A DNA stretch of 64,000 nucleotides from Paractinoplanes atraurantiacus. Lineage in GTDB: Bacteria > Actinomycetota > Actinomycetes > Mycobacteriales > Micromonosporaceae. Of the stretch, positions 35,653-44,489 are shown piece after piece. Where the stretch lies: NCBI RefSeq assembly GCF_900215205.1, contig NZ_OBDY01000004.1:168348-232347 (forward strand), in the 5' to 3' direction. The notes under the pieces are model-generated. The model was not told where the DNA came from, ran no database searches, and saw only the letters and a program-made list of their open reading frames with translations. Each line of letters opens with the position of its first letter. Position 1 is the stretch's first letter. The position numbers were made by a program, and so were the translations under genes.

Positions 35653-37032
35653 ATGAGTGAAGATGTCTGGCTTGCCGCCCGTCTCATTCCCACGTCGGGA
35701 ATCAATGGGGCCGATGAGCAGGAGCGGCGAGCTACGTCAGCTCTTCTCGCCGTGATGAGCGCCGTGCGGGAGTTCGGCCGGGCGTTGACACAACCGATCG
35801 GTGCTCCGGCTGGAACCGTGCAGACTTACATCGAGGTCCCCTTCAAGCTCGGGGAAGGAAAGTTCTTTCCGGACGGGCTCATTCGGATCACTCGCGGACA
35901 GCGCCAGTGGACTGCGCTCGTCGAGGTGAAGACAGGCAGTAACGAGCTACGGGTCGACCAGCTCGAACGCTATCTCGACATTGCAAGGGAACAAGGCTTC
36001 GATGCCCTCATCACCATCTCCAACCAGATCCCTCCCGTACCTGGACAACACCCCACCGCTGTCGACAAGCGGAAGCTGAAGAAGGTTGCACTCCACCATC
36101 TGCCGTGGTCGGAGGTTCTCACCGCAGCCGTCATGCAGAAGGAATATCGCGGCGTCGCCGATCCCGATCAGGCCTGGGTCCTGGGAGAACTGATCCGTTA
36201 CCTGGAACATCCCCGGTCGGGGGCGCTGGAGTTCGGTGACATGGGCGCCAGCTGGGTTCCTGTACGAGAGTCCGTCAATGCAGGCACCCTTCGAGCTGTC
36301 GACCCGGCGGTGGCAGAAGTGGCGGGAAGGTTCGACGCTCTCGTGCGTTTCGCCGGTCTCAAGCTCGGCCGACAGCTAGGTACGGAAATCGTTCCAGCCC
36401 TCACGCGTAGAGAGCTGGCTGACCCATCGATTCGAACTCAGGGTCTCGTCACGCAATTAGCGACCACTGGCACGATGACCGCCGCCCTCCGTATACCGGG
36501 CGCGGTCGGCGCCCTTTTCGTGACCGCGGATCTACGAGCAGCGAAGATAACATGTCACGTTGATGTCGAGGCGCCCCGTGAAGGCCGCCCGACCACTCGT
36601 GTCAATTGGTTGGTGCGACAACTCAAGCACGCGCCGGAGACGCTCCGCCTAGAGTCTTTCGCGGCATACTCACGTGGCGCAGGCAGCGCCGAGTTACTCA
36701 AGACCGTCCGCGAGGAGCCAGGCCGCCTGGTCGGCGAACCCTCGAGGGAACTGAAGTCCTTCCGCGTGGCTGCGAACTCGGCGGCCGGCACCAAGCGCGG
36801 CACCGGGCGCAGTTCCTTCATCGACTCGGTGCTTGGCGCCATCGACGACTTCTACGAACAGGTCATTCAGAACCTCAAGCCCTGGATGGCCGCGCCCCCG
36901 AAGCTACGCGCCCCCGAAGAGGTGATCGAGGCCGAGCCAGTTGCCGCAGCGCTCGTATCAACGGCGATCTCTTCCCAGGACGGTCCGCAGCCGCTGGAGC
37001 CTGGTAGTGGTCAAGCTCCGCAATCCCCGTAG
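35653..37032 (+). CDS. Solitary PD-(D/E)XK nuclease-like protein
   Basis: 459 residues. Residues ~60-120 carry a restriction-like core: Glu62 in YIEVPF, Asp74 in FFPDGLIRI, and EVK at 91-93 in ALVEVKTGS, followed by LRVDQLERYLDIA. The remainder (GLKLGRQLGTEIVPALTRRE; TRVNWLVRQLKHAPETLRLE; SFIDSVLGAIDDFYEQVIQ) is unrecognised. Codon and base use is less GC-biased than the neighbours and the upstream DNA is AT-richer, suggesting transfer. GAGGAG ribosome site. No methylase, helicase or toxin partner is adjacent. A defence role is possible but unproven. Confidence 0.8.
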   Translation: MSEDVWLAARLIPTSGINGADEQERRATSALLAVMSAVREFGRALTQPIGAPAGTVQTYIEVPFKLGEGKFFPDGLIRITRGQRQWTALVEVKTGSNELRVDQLERYLDIAREQGFDALITISNQIPPVPGQHPTAVDKRKLKKVALHHLPWSEVLTAAVMQKEYRGVADPDQAWVLGELIRYLEHPRSGALEFGDMGASWVPVRESVNAGTLRAVDPAVAEVAGRFDALVRFAGLKLGRQLGTEIVPALTRRELADPSIRTQGLVTQLATTGTMTAALRIPGAVGALFVTADLRAAKITCHVDVEAPREGRPTTRVNWLVRQLKHAPETLRLESFAAYSRGAGSAELLKTVREEPGRLVGEPSRELKSFRVAANSAAGTKRGTGRSSFIDSVLGAIDDFYEQVIQNLKPWMAAPPKLRAPEEVIEAEPVAAALVSTAISSQDGPQPLEPGSGQAPQSP

Positions 37033-37067
37033 CGCGGGCGGTGGAGGCTTCGCCTACGGTCAGAAGC

Positions 37068-38216
37068 ATGATCGAGAGGAAGGCGCGGGTCGCGACGTCG
37101 GTGATCTTCGCGGCGCACGGGGCCGTCACCGGGACGTTCGCGGCGCGGGTGCCCTGGGTGGCCGACCACGTCGGGGTCGGGCCCGGCGGGCTCGGGCTGG
37201 CCCTGCTCATGCCCGGGGTGGGCGCGCTCATCGCGATGCCGCTGTCGGGGCGGCTGGTGCATCGGTTCGACCTGCGTTCCCTCGTACGCGTCCTGATGCT
37301 CTGCTGGTGTGCCGCGCTCCTGCTCCCGGCGCTGCCGACCTCGCTGTGGGCGCTCTGCCTGTGCCTGGTCGTCTACGGCGCGGCGGCCGGTGTGGCCGAC
37401 GTGGCGATGAACGCGCACGCCGTGCTCGTCGAGGAACGGTACGGGCGGTCGGTGATGTCGGGCTTCCACGGCTGGTGGAGCATCGGCGGGCTGGCCGGCT
37501 CGGCGGTGGCCGTCCTCGCGACCCGGGCCGGCCTGTCCGCGCCCACACACTTCCTGCTCACGGTGGCCGCCCTCGTCGTGATCGTGCTGGCCGCGTCGGC
37601 GTGGCTGATCCCGCACCGGCCGGCGCCCGAACTGGAGGAGCCGCCGGCGTTCGCGCTGCCCACCGGCCGGGTGCTGACGATCGGCCTGATCGGGCTGTGC
37701 GCGGTCTTCGCCGAGGGCGCCAGCCTCGACTGGGCCGCCGTCTACGTCCGCGACCTGCTGCACCATCCGGCCGCCACGGCCGCCGCCACGGTCTCGATCT
37801 TCTCGGTGTGCATGGCCGCGGCCCGATTCGGCGGCGACTGGGTCGTCCGGCAACTGGGCCCGGTGAAGACGGTCCGCGTCTCCGGCGTGTGCGCGACAGT
37901 GGGCGCCCTGACGATCGTGCTGGCCGAACCGGTGGCGCTGGTCATCGCCGGGTTCGGCCTGCTCGGCATCGGCATCGCGGTGGTGGTGCCGCTCGTGTTC
38001 GCGGCCGCCGCCCGTACGGAAAGCAGCCCTGGCAAAGGCATCGCCGGGGTGGCCGGCATCGCCTACGGCAGCGGTCTCATCGCCCCCGGCATCATCGGCG
38101 ACATCGCCCACATGTCGTCGCTGACGGTTTCGTTCGGCGTCATCGTGGCGCTGATGGTCGTCATGACGCTGGGCGCGCAGGTGCTCCGGGTGCGGTCGGT
38201 TTCCGTAGCGTCATAA
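37068..38216 (+). CDS. MFS transporter
   Basis: 382 residues, twelve spans. MIERKARVATSVIFAAHGAVTGTF, then GVGALIAMPLSGRLVHRFD (loop 2-3 region), HGWWSIGGLAGSAVA and the C-terminal half VFAEGASLDWAAVYVRDLL. This DWxxVY helix-7 motif marks the FucP/YbjJ-like MFS group. ATG at 37068; a GTG at 37041 is possible. Substrate unknown. Confidence 0.9.
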   Translation: MIERKARVATSVIFAAHGAVTGTFAARVPWVADHVGVGPGGLGLALLMPGVGALIAMPLSGRLVHRFDLRSLVRVLMLCWCAALLLPALPTSLWALCLCLVVYGAAAGVADVAMNAHAVLVEERYGRSVMSGFHGWWSIGGLAGSAVAVLATRAGLSAPTHFLLTVAALVVIVLAASAWLIPHRPAPELEEPPAFALPTGRVLTIGLIGLCAVFAEGASLDWAAVYVRDLLHHPAATAAATVSIFSVCMAAARFGGDWVVRQLGPVKTVRVSGVCATVGALTIVLAEPVALVIAGFGLLGIGIAVVVPLVFAAAARTESSPGKGIAGVAGIAYGSGLIAPGIIGDIAHMSSLTVSFGVIVALMVVMTLGAQVLRVRSVSVAS

Positions 38217-38222
38217 AGTCAC

Positions 38223-38669
38223 TCACTGTTCGGCGGCGGAGATCTCACGGGCTTCCTGCGCCGTACGCCGTAAACCCACCCACCCCTGCGTCTCCGACAA
38301 CTCGATCCCCTTGACGGCCTGCACGAAAAGGGCCTCCCGATCCGCCTTGTCGTAGTCATCGAGCCGGTGCCGGAAACGCGCCCATTCCGCCTCCAGCTGC
38401 ACCATCGTCTCGATGTTGCGAATCCAGTTGTCGTGCCACCGGAAAAGCGTCCGCAGCCCGGTCAGCACGACGACGAGTCCACCGAGGACGGCCGGAACCC
38501 GAGCATCATCGGTGAAGGCGACACTGGCCGGAATGGCCGCCGCGAACACGATGAGCAGCGTCTCCGAAACCTGATAGGCCCGCCGAGCCGTACCGGCATT
38601 GCGGAGATACCGCTCCCGAGCCACCCGATAGACCTCGGCAGCACTGAGGTCCCCGTCCCCCTGAGTCAT
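38223..38669 (-). CDS. SLATT/DUF4231-like two-span membrane protein
   Basis: 148 residues. Soluble N-terminal helix (AAEVYRVARERYLRNAGTARRAYQ), two spans (TLLIVFAAAIPASVAF; AVLGGLVVVLTGLRTLF), RWHDNWIRNIETMVQLEAEW and a C-terminal helix. This is the DUF4231/SLATT arrangement, proposed as pore-forming effectors next to nucleotide-signalling genes. No cyclase is present here, so its function is open. ATG at 38669. Confidence 0.82.
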   Translation of the reverse strand: MTQGDGDLSAAEVYRVARERYLRNAGTARRAYQVSETLLIVFAAAIPASVAFTDDARVPAVLGGLVVVLTGLRTLFRWHDNWIRNIETMVQLEAEWARFRHRLDDYDKADREALFVQAVKGIELSETQGWVGLRRTAQEAREISAAEQ

Positions 38670-38757
38670 GCGGACCAGTATCCATCGTCGATCCGCCCCC
38701 GGATCTCCCGAGCCAGCCCCGCGCCGTCTCCGCTGGTTTGCCGGGTCAGACAGCACG

Positions 38758-39411
38758 TCAGAGACGGCCGAGTAGCTCGGCCTTCTTCGACGCGAACTCC
38801 TGGTCGGTGAGGATGCCGGCTGCGTGGAGCGAGGCGAGTTTCTCGATCTGCGCGACGACATCCGTCTGAGGCGCGGCCAAAGCCGGCGGGGCTGTCGGTC
38901 CCGCGAACTTGCCCCGCTGGATCACCGAAGAGGCAAGGTCCAGGATCTTGTCGGTCACGCCGGGCTGCGGCGTCAGGGGCTCCTCGGGCTGAGCGGAAGC
39001 CTCGGTGACGACCTGCTTGCCCTGGAGCAGTACGGAGAAGACCATGAACAGCTTTTCCGGAAGCTCGATGATGGACTGGTTGCCGTCGGCCCAGTTCACG
39101 CGGACGGTGTGCCCGGACTTCATGGCCGCGCCGAGGCCGGCGCCGACAGCTCGGCCGATCATCCCCGGCAGAGCAGCCTTCGCGGCCGCCTGGCCCATGA
39201 CGCCGGCTACGCCGTCCTTGGTCGAGAGCTCCTCCCACTCGGCCACCGTCTCGGCATCGAGCTTGTGCCTCTTGAACGGATTGCGAGGATTCCCGACGAT
39301 AAGTCCGCCATGACCAGAGAGAACGCCGCCGTTCGCCAGGTGACCTCCTACTACCCGTCCTTGGTTCGTCAGCTCTTGCAAGATCGCCACCGGCGAACCG
39401 CAGATCACCAC
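38758..39411 (-). CDS. SHOCT-domain protein, start uncertain
   Basis: About 217 residues from a tandem GTG at 39411. The clear part is the end: IEKLASLHAAGILTDQEFASKKAELLGRL is a SHOCT oligomerisation motif. Before it come a middle region WEELSTKDGVAGVMGQAAAK and AVGAGLGAAMKSGHTVRVNW. The frame stays open to 39708 but that part resembles no protein. No strong ribosome site marks any start. Function unknown; it may bind RNA or nucleate assemblies as other SHOCT proteins are suggested to. Confidence 0.55.
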   Translation of the reverse strand: MVICGSPVAILQELTNQGRVVGGHLANGGVLSGHGGLIVGNPRNPFKRHKLDAETVAEWEELSTKDGVAGVMGQAAAKAALPGMIGRAVGAGLGAAMKSGHTVRVNWADGNQSIIELPEKLFMVFSVLLQGKQVVTEASAQPEEPLTPQPGVTDKILDLASSVIQRGKFAGPTAPPALAAPQTDVVAQIEKLASLHAAGILTDQEFASKKAELLGRL

Positions 39412-39827
39412 TTCTGCCCACGCAATCAAGCCTTCGGCCCCACGTGAATGCGGTACGTATGAATTCGGCCTCGGCGGGCCGCCGCTGCTCAGCGCGTTGT
39501 GCTGCCCTACTACGGACGCAACTTGGCCGCCTTGCGGGACGCGCTCTGGTCCTGCAGCTGGGCCGAGCGTTTCGAGTACGCCGGCCCGAGGCGGACAGGT
39601 GACAGCACCTTGCCTGGCCATCGCGGCCGTCTCACCGTGGACGTGTGGCACAACCGGCGGAGGGGGTAGGTCCAGGCGAGGGCGTCGCGCCTGAACCCGA
39701 TGCCACACCGCCTCCGGACGGCGGCGCGGCCGAGCCGGCCAAGAGCGACAACTGAATCGGGTGGGCGATCGGTGGCCTCGTCGGCCCTCGACGTCCTCAA
39801 GAACTGGACGTCATAGAGCCGCGGCGG
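39412..39827. other. Gene-poor stretch with a barstar-like fragment
   Basis: No intact gene. It holds the barstar-like piece listed separately and GC-rich sequence without starts. Together with the broken dehydrogenase at 40105 this area looks decayed. Confidence 0.5.
39480..39580 (+). pseudogene. Barstar-like gene fragment
   Basis: In one plus frame the sequence reads AAAQRVVLPYYGRNLAALRD followed by ALWSC, matching the barstar core word (P-x-YYGxNLxALxD-xLW). No start, and no barstar C-terminal helix after it. An intact barstar-family gene is present at 49711. The match is short, so chance is possible. Confidence 0.35.
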
Positions 39828-40094
39828 TCAGTCGTCCTCGTCGGTCAGTTCGGCCAGCAGCTCGGCCGCGTCGCTGTTGCCGGCGTCGGCCAGGCGGCGC
39901 AGCTCGCCGGTGTCGCCGCGCTCGCTGGCCAGCTGGACCAGCTCGTCCGTGGCGTCGCTGCTGCCCGCCTCCGAGAGACGGCGCAGCTCCGCCATGTCGC
40001 CTCGTTCGCCCGCCAGCTCGACGAGCTGATCCACCGCGTCCCGGTCTCCGTCAGCGGCCCGCGCCCGCAACTCCGACAGCTCAGAATCCGTCAT
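39828..40094 (-). CDS. Small helical-repeat protein
   Basis: 88 residues made of three ~28-residue repeats, each of the form ELRRLxxAGxSDAxDELVxLAxERGDxx; one is AELRRLSEAGSSDATDELVQ. Each predicts a helical hairpin, like HEAT or Sel1/TPR-type scaffolds. Very acidic (ends LTDEDD). ATG at 40094. Function unknown; a protein-binding role is inference. Confidence 0.75.
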   Translation of the reverse strand: MTDSELSELRARAADGDRDAVDQLVELAGERGDMAELRRLSEAGSSDATDELVQLASERGDTGELRRLADAGNSDAAELLAELTDEDD

Positions 40095-40104
40095 GGTTGT
40101 TCAG

Positions 40105-40557
40105 CCTAGGCCGGTCGCGCGCAGGCGTACGGCCGCCGGACGTGAGTGAAGAAGCCCTTCCAGGCGAAACCGCCGTTGCTCATCAGGAGCTGGCCGTTGA
40201 TCCAGCCGCCCTGCGGTGAGCAGAGGAGGTCGACCAGGTGGGCCGTGTCCTGAGGGGTGCCGAGGCGGCCCAGCATCGCTGGTCAAGGCGATGATCCGGC
40301 CCGCGCCGGGTGTGCCGCGGAAGCGGAGGGCGTGTTCGCGGATGAGCAGCCAGGTGGCGCGGGCGTTGACGGCGAAGTGGCGGTCGAAGCCTTCCACAGT
40401 GGTGTCGAGCAGCCCGGAGTCGACGGTCGTCGTAGGCGTGCCAGTACGTGAAGGCGACGTCCCAGCCGGAGGAGGCCAGCTGCCGGGCGATGCCGGCACC
40501 GATCCCGGCCGTACGGCCGACGCCGGTGACCAGTGCTACCGGGCGAGGCTCATTCAT
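40105..40557 (-). pseudogene. Broken short-chain dehydrogenase/reductase
   Basis: Starts properly at 40557: VALVTGVGRTAGIGAGIARQL is the Rossmann TGxxxxxGIG motif. After about 43 codons the frame breaks. A second frame holds VEGFDRHFAVNARATWLLIR and GRIIALTSD, the NAG and SxS strands. A third holds RLGTPQDTAHLVDLLCSPQG through INGQLLMSNGGF, the usual SDR C-terminus. The catalytic YxxxK block is absent. At least two deletions or frameshifts are needed. Its ATG overlaps the DinB-gene stop by 8 nt, so the intact ancestor was in an operon with it. Confidence 0.8.
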
Positions 40558-41326
40558 TCCGTGATTCCAGTACGGCCAGGTCGCGTTCCGCGTACCGGCG
40601 ATGCTCCCACTCCTCGTTGAGGACGGTCAGCAGACATTTCCGTACGGGAAAAGTCCTTTGGGGAGGCGGCCAGCCGAGCCCATCGACCGGTTTGGTGTCG
40701 GAGGCCAGCAAGTCGCCGGTGAGACCGTCGATGACCCGGCGCACCGTGGCCATGCGGTCGAGCCGGAGCGCGAGCGCCTCATCGAGCGAAGGCCGGGCCG
40801 CACGATCACGCGGAACGCCCGGTGTGTCCTCCATGCCGTCCCACGGCAGCGACAGCGGATGCCACGGCGACTGCTCGCCGAGGATGGCCCGCGACACCCA
40901 CGACTCCTCGGCGAACGCCAGATGCCGCAACGTCTCGATGAACGACCATTCCCCGTCCACGGACTCGTGCAGCAACGGCTCCGGCAACCGCCGCGCCCGC
41001 TCGACCGTCTCGGCCCACCGCGCCTCGATCAGATCCCAGGCCTCACGAAAGCCGTCCGGATCCGTGGGCCGCATCTTCACCCGTTCGGGCTCGAGACGAT
41101 CCATTTCCGCCTGTACGAACGGAGCAACGTCCACCCCGTTGATCACCAACGATTCGACCTCGCCGTCGATGTCGACCTTCCCGATGTAGACGCCCCGCAT
41201 GGTCACGTCGTAGAAGTTGACCTCCCGGAACCGGCTGCCGGCCAGATCGACATCCCGCAGCTCAGCCCTCTTGAGATCAACATGCTCGAACCGGGAGCCG
41301 CTCAGGTCCCCCTCGAAGTCAGCCAT
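40550..41326 (-). CDS. Pentapeptide-repeat and DinB-like fusion
   Basis: 258 residues. The first ~50 are degenerate pentapeptide repeats (FEGDLSGSRFEHVDLKRAEL, then RDVDLAGSRFREVNF), and the rest is a DinB-like four-helix domain (WSFIETLRHLAFAEESWVSR with HxxF/H ligands; LTVLNEEWEHRRYAERDLAV with the EHRRYAERD final ligand). DinB-like domains bind a divalent metal and often transfer or hydrolyse thiol conjugates. The function of the fusion is unknown. ATG at 41326. Confidence 0.85.
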   Translation of the reverse strand: MADFEGDLSGSRFEHVDLKRAELRDVDLAGSRFREVNFYDVTMRGVYIGKVDIDGEVESLVINGVDVAPFVQAEMDRLEPERVKMRPTDPDGFREAWDLIEARWAETVERARRLPEPLLHESVDGEWSFIETLRHLAFAEESWVSRAILGEQSPWHPLSLPWDGMEDTPGVPRDRAARPSLDEALALRLDRMATVRRVIDGLTGDLLASDTKPVDGLGWPPPQRTFPVRKCLLTVLNEEWEHRRYAERDLAVLESRNE

Positions 41327-41513
41327 CCCCGCACGCTAGCCCCAGTTCCGGACGAAAACCTTCCTGAACGACGAGCCCTCTCAGCAACGACCGCGACGCG
41401 ACCGCAGTCCGCCTCAGGCGAGAGGGGCTGCTCAGAACGAGGCCCGCGCCCTCTTGATCAGAGGCCGCGGGGCCGGTGGCCGGCCCGCGAAGCACGAACC
41501 GGCCGTAAATCCG

Positions 41514-41696
41514 CTACTTCCGGTTGAGCCGCCGGAAGATCGACTCGACGATCGCTGGCAGGTCGTCCTTCTTCGCCAGCGAGATCGCAATGATGCCGAG
41601 CAGGAGCCACGCGACTTCCCGTCGAGCCCGGAGCAAGAGCGAGAAGATCGCCAGGGCGATCGCCCATCCTCCGAATGTTCCATCGATAGGTACCAC
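41514..41696 (-). CDS. Small membrane protein
   Basis: 60 residues from GTG 41696: one or two spans (GGWAIALAIFSLLL; REVAWLLLGIIAISLA) separated by RARR, and a basic tail IFRRLNRK. The frame continues upstream to an ATG inside the terminator hairpin at 41755-41786, which is unlikely. It is unrecognised, but hydrophobic-basic pattern and codon use fit a real gene. The 187 nt downstream to 41327 contain nothing I can name. Confidence 0.5.
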   Translation of the reverse strand: MVPIDGTFGGWAIALAIFSLLLRARREVAWLLLGIIAISLAKKDDLPAIVESIFRRLNRK

Positions 41697-41754
41697 GACG
41701 CACGCACCCTTCGGCGTCTTGCGGGTCGATGCGAGACCGCCGAAGGGCACGCGG

Positions 41755-41786
41755 CTCCGGTCAGGGCGCATGCCCCCTGACCGGAG
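41755..41786 (-). terminator. Terminator of the RNase H-phosphatase operon
   Basis: Perfect 12-bp arms CTCCGGTCAGGG (41755-41766) and CCCTGACCGGAG (41775-41786), loop 8 nt, starting 5 nt after the stop of the bifunctional RNase H gene on the minus strand. Confidence 0.85.
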
Positions 41787-41790
41787 AACG

Positions 41791-42903
41791 TCAGCGGAGG
41801 TGGGCCGTCTCGTTGACTGAGCGGACCGCTATGTTGCCGTCGGGCCAGATGTCCATGGTGGAGACGCCGGCTGCGTCCAGGAAGAGGCGGTGGAGGAAGG
41901 CGTCTGAAGCGGCCAGGGCGTCTCTGAGGATGAGTTTGATCGGGGTCACGTGGGAGACCAGGACGACCACGCCGCTGGGGTAGGAGTCCAGGACTGCCTG
42001 CAAGGCTCCCCGCACCCTCTTGGCCACCGCCTGGAAGGACTCGCCGCCCGGCGGGGCCACGCTCGTCTTCTCCAGCCAGGCCGCCATCTCGGTGGGCCAG
42101 CGCTCGTTCACCTCGGCGAAGGTCAAGCCCTCCCAGTCGCCGAAGTCGCACTCGATCAGATCGGGGATCACCGTCACCGGCACGCCGCCCACCTCGGCCG
42201 AGATGAGCTCCGCTGTCCGCACGCAGCGGCCCAGGGGTGAGCTGACGATGGCCGTGACGTCCCGCGAGATGCCGGCCACCCGGCCGCCCGCGGCCATGGC
42301 CTGTGCCTCGCCCTCGTCGGAGAGGGGGACGTCGCCCCGGCCCGAATAGCGGCCCTGCTTGGTCAGCGCCGTCTCGCCGTGGCGGACCAGGATGAGACGG
42401 GTCGCGTTGTCCAGTGACGGGGGCGCCCAGGAGCGTGGGGCCGGGGTTTCCCCAGCGACCAGATCCTCGGTCACGACCTCGCGGACCGGCTTACCCGCCG
42501 CCTCGTCCATGGCCCGGTTGGCCAGGGCGTCGGCCGCCTTGTTGCGCTCACGGGGGATCCACTCGAAGGTGACCCGCTCGAACTCGCTCACCAGGGCCGC
42601 CGCCGCGGCGGCCAGGGGGCGCAGGCCCGCGTTTTTGATCTGCCAGCGGCCGGACATCTGCTCGACCACCAGTTTCGAGTCCATGCGGACGTCGACCTCG
42701 GTGGCGTTCAGTTCGCGGGCCGCCTTCAGGCCCTCGATCAGGCCGGTGTATTCGGCCACGTTGTTCGTGGTCACGCCCAGCGCGCCGTACCGCTCGACCA
42801 GCACCTCGCCCGTCGGGTGGGCGCGGACCACCGAGCCGTAGCCGGCCGGGCCGGGGTTGCCCCGGGAACCGCCGTCGGCCTCGATCGCGACGCGCAGGCT
42901 CAC
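41791..42903 (-). CDS. Bifunctional RNase H / phosphoglycerate-mutase-type phosphatase
   Basis: 370 residues. N-terminal RNase HI domain (IEADGGSRGNPGPAGYGSVV; NNVAEYTGLIEGLKAA; DVRMDSKLVVEQM; RERNKAADALANRAMDEA) and a C-terminal histidine phosphatase (LILVRHGETALTKQGRYSGR; SSPLGRCVRTAELI; VVLVSHVTPIKL). Homologous to the mycobacterial RNase H/CobC-type fusion, which degrades RNA in hybrids and can dephosphorylate adenosylcobalamin precursors. GTG at 42903 overlaps the zinc-ribbon gene stop as GTGA. Confidence 0.94.
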   Translation of the reverse strand: MSLRVAIEADGGSRGNPGPAGYGSVVRAHPTGEVLVERYGALGVTTNNVAEYTGLIEGLKAARELNATEVDVRMDSKLVVEQMSGRWQIKNAGLRPLAAAAAALVSEFERVTFEWIPRERNKAADALANRAMDEAAGKPVREVVTEDLVAGETPAPRSWAPPSLDNATRLILVRHGETALTKQGRYSGRGDVPLSDEGEAQAMAAGGRVAGISRDVTAIVSSPLGRCVRTAELISAEVGGVPVTVIPDLIECDFGDWEGLTFAEVNERWPTEMAAWLEKTSVAPPGGESFQAVAKRVRGALQAVLDSYPSGVVVLVSHVTPIKLILRDALAASDAFLHRLFLDAAGVSTMDIWPDGNIAVRSVNETAHLR

Positions 42904-43634
42904 AGGCCGGACTCCTTGGTGCGGACCATGATGCGGCGGCACTCCTCGCAGCGTACGACCTCGTCCGGCGCCGCCGCCTTGACCCGGGCCAGGTCGGCGC
43001 CGTACAGCTCGATGCGGCAGCCGCCGCAGCGGCCCGACTGGAACAGGGCCGCGCCGAGACCCGAGTCGAGGCGGATCTTGTCGTAGAGGGTGACCAGCTC
43101 GGCCGGCAGGTCGGCGGCCAGCGGGGCCCGCGACGACTGCTTGAACTCCTGCTCCTTGGTGATGTCGGCCAGGGTCTCGTCGCGCCGGGCCTCCGCCTCG
43201 GAGCGGCGGGCCAGGGCGGCCTCGAGGCGCTGTTTGACCGAGGCCAGCGCCGACTCGGCCGTCTCCTTCTGCTCCATCAGCTCGAGCTCGGCGTCCTCCA
43301 GCTCGGACTGGCGCCGGTTGAGGGTGGCCAGCTCGTGTTGGAGGCCCTCGATCTCCTTGAGGGCGCCGCCGGCGTCGAGCCTCTTCTGGTCGCGGTCCTT
43401 GCGGATGCGTACCTGCTCGATGTCTTTCTCGAAACGGCTGATGTCACGATCGAGGTCGTCGACCGCGACCTGGGCGCGGACCCGCTCGTCCTCCAGCGCG
43501 GAGAGCTCCCGCGACACCGTGTCGATCTCGGCGAGCTCGGGCAGCGTCTTGCGCCGGTGGGCGAGCTGGGCCAGGGCGGTGTCGACGGCCTGCAGGTCGA
43601 GCAGGCGGCGCTGGGCTTCCGGGGAGGCCTTCAC
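42900..43634 (-). CDS. Coiled-coil zinc-ribbon protein (DUF164/CdsZ-like)
   Basis: 244 residues. A long antiparallel coiled coil from about residue 5 to 175 (VDTALAQLAHRRKTLPELAE; SRFEKDIEQVRIRKDRDQK) and a C4 zinc ribbon: GRCGGCRIEL and VVRCEECRRIMV. Members are conserved in actinobacteria between nif3-like and RNase H genes; role unclear. GTG at 43634 with AGAAGGAG upstream, overlapping the Nif3 stop as GTGA. Confidence 0.93.
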   Translation of the reverse strand: MKASPEAQRRLLDLQAVDTALAQLAHRRKTLPELAEIDTVSRELSALEDERVRAQVAVDDLDRDISRFEKDIEQVRIRKDRDQKRLDAGGALKEIEGLQHELATLNRRQSELEDAELELMEQKETAESALASVKQRLEAALARRSEAEARRDETLADITKEQEFKQSSRAPLAADLPAELVTLYDKIRLDSGLGAALFQSGRCGGCRIELYGADLARVKAAAPDEVVRCEECRRIMVRTKESGL

Positions 43635-44461
43635 GGCAGGGGCTCCTTCTTTCGAAAAAGGGTCCAGGGGTCGGTGTCCAGGTCGGACACGACGACGTCG
43701 AAGCCGAACTCGCCGCGCAGCCACGCCGCGACGTCGTCGAGCCAGGGACGTTCCGTCGCCCAGTGGGCGACGTCGATCAGCGCCGGGCCTTCGCCGGCGA
43801 CGTGTTCGCTCGCCGGGTGGTGACGAAGATCAGCGCAAAGGTACGCGTCCACGCCGGCCCGTGCGGCGTCGGCCAGGAAGGTGTCACCCGCGCCACCGCA
43901 GACGGCCAGGGTGCGTACCACCAAGGACGGGTCCCCGGCCGACCGGACTCCGGCGGCGGTCGCCGGAAGCCGCGAGGCGACAAATCCCGTTAATTCCGAC
44001 AGATCCATCGGCGGATCCAGAACGCCGATGCGACCGAGTCCCCGGCCGTCATCGGAAGACGGAATCAACGGGCGCAGGTCGCGGAGACCCAACCGCGCCG
44101 CGAGCGCGTCCGAAACGCCCGGATTGGCCACGTCGGCGTTCGTGTGCGCGACGTAGAGGGCCACGTCCGACCGGATCAGCCGGTGGATGACGCGGCCCTT
44201 GTACGTGTCCGGCGCGATCGACGACACCGGCTTGAGCAGCAGCGGATGGTGGGCGACGATCAGGTCGGCGCCCACGGAGATCGCCTCCTCGGCGGTCTCG
44301 GGCACGCAGTCGACGACGCACAGGACCCGCCGCACGGGGTGGTCGAAGTCGCCCAGCACCATGCCGACCCGGTCCCACGACTCCGCCCACTCGCGGGGAT
44401 AACGCCGGTCGAGGGCGTCGATCACGTCCCGGACGGTGGGCACGCTGGCATTGTCGGTCAC
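43631..44461 (-). CDS. Nif3-like dinuclear metal centre protein
   Basis: 276 residues from GTG 44461 (alternative GTG 44443). Metal-binding DLIVAHHPLLLKPVSSI, VAHTNADVANPGVSDALAAR and LCADLRHHPASEHVAGEG with the late WATERPWL are the Nif3/YqfO signature. The large PII-like insert of some homologues is absent. Function unresolved (GTP cyclohydrolase-like or hydrolase). First gene of the Nif3-zinc ribbon-RNase H operon, all coupled by GTGA overlaps. Confidence 0.92.
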   Translation of the reverse strand: MTDNASVPTVRDVIDALDRRYPREWAESWDRVGMVLGDFDHPVRRVLCVVDCVPETAEEAISVGADLIVAHHPLLLKPVSSIAPDTYKGRVIHRLIRSDVALYVAHTNADVANPGVSDALAARLGLRDLRPLIPSSDDGRGLGRIGVLDPPMDLSELTGFVASRLPATAAGVRSAGDPSLVVRTLAVCGGAGDTFLADAARAGVDAYLCADLRHHPASEHVAGEGPALIDVAHWATERPWLDDVAAWLRGEFGFDVVVSDLDTDPWTLFRKKEPLP

Positions 44462-44489
44462 GGCCGACAACTCTATCGGGCTTCGGGTG

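Noticed and set aside
39510..39800. Minus-strand 96-codon frame
   Set aside because: No homology pattern and no ribosome site; opposite strand carries the barstar-like fragment.
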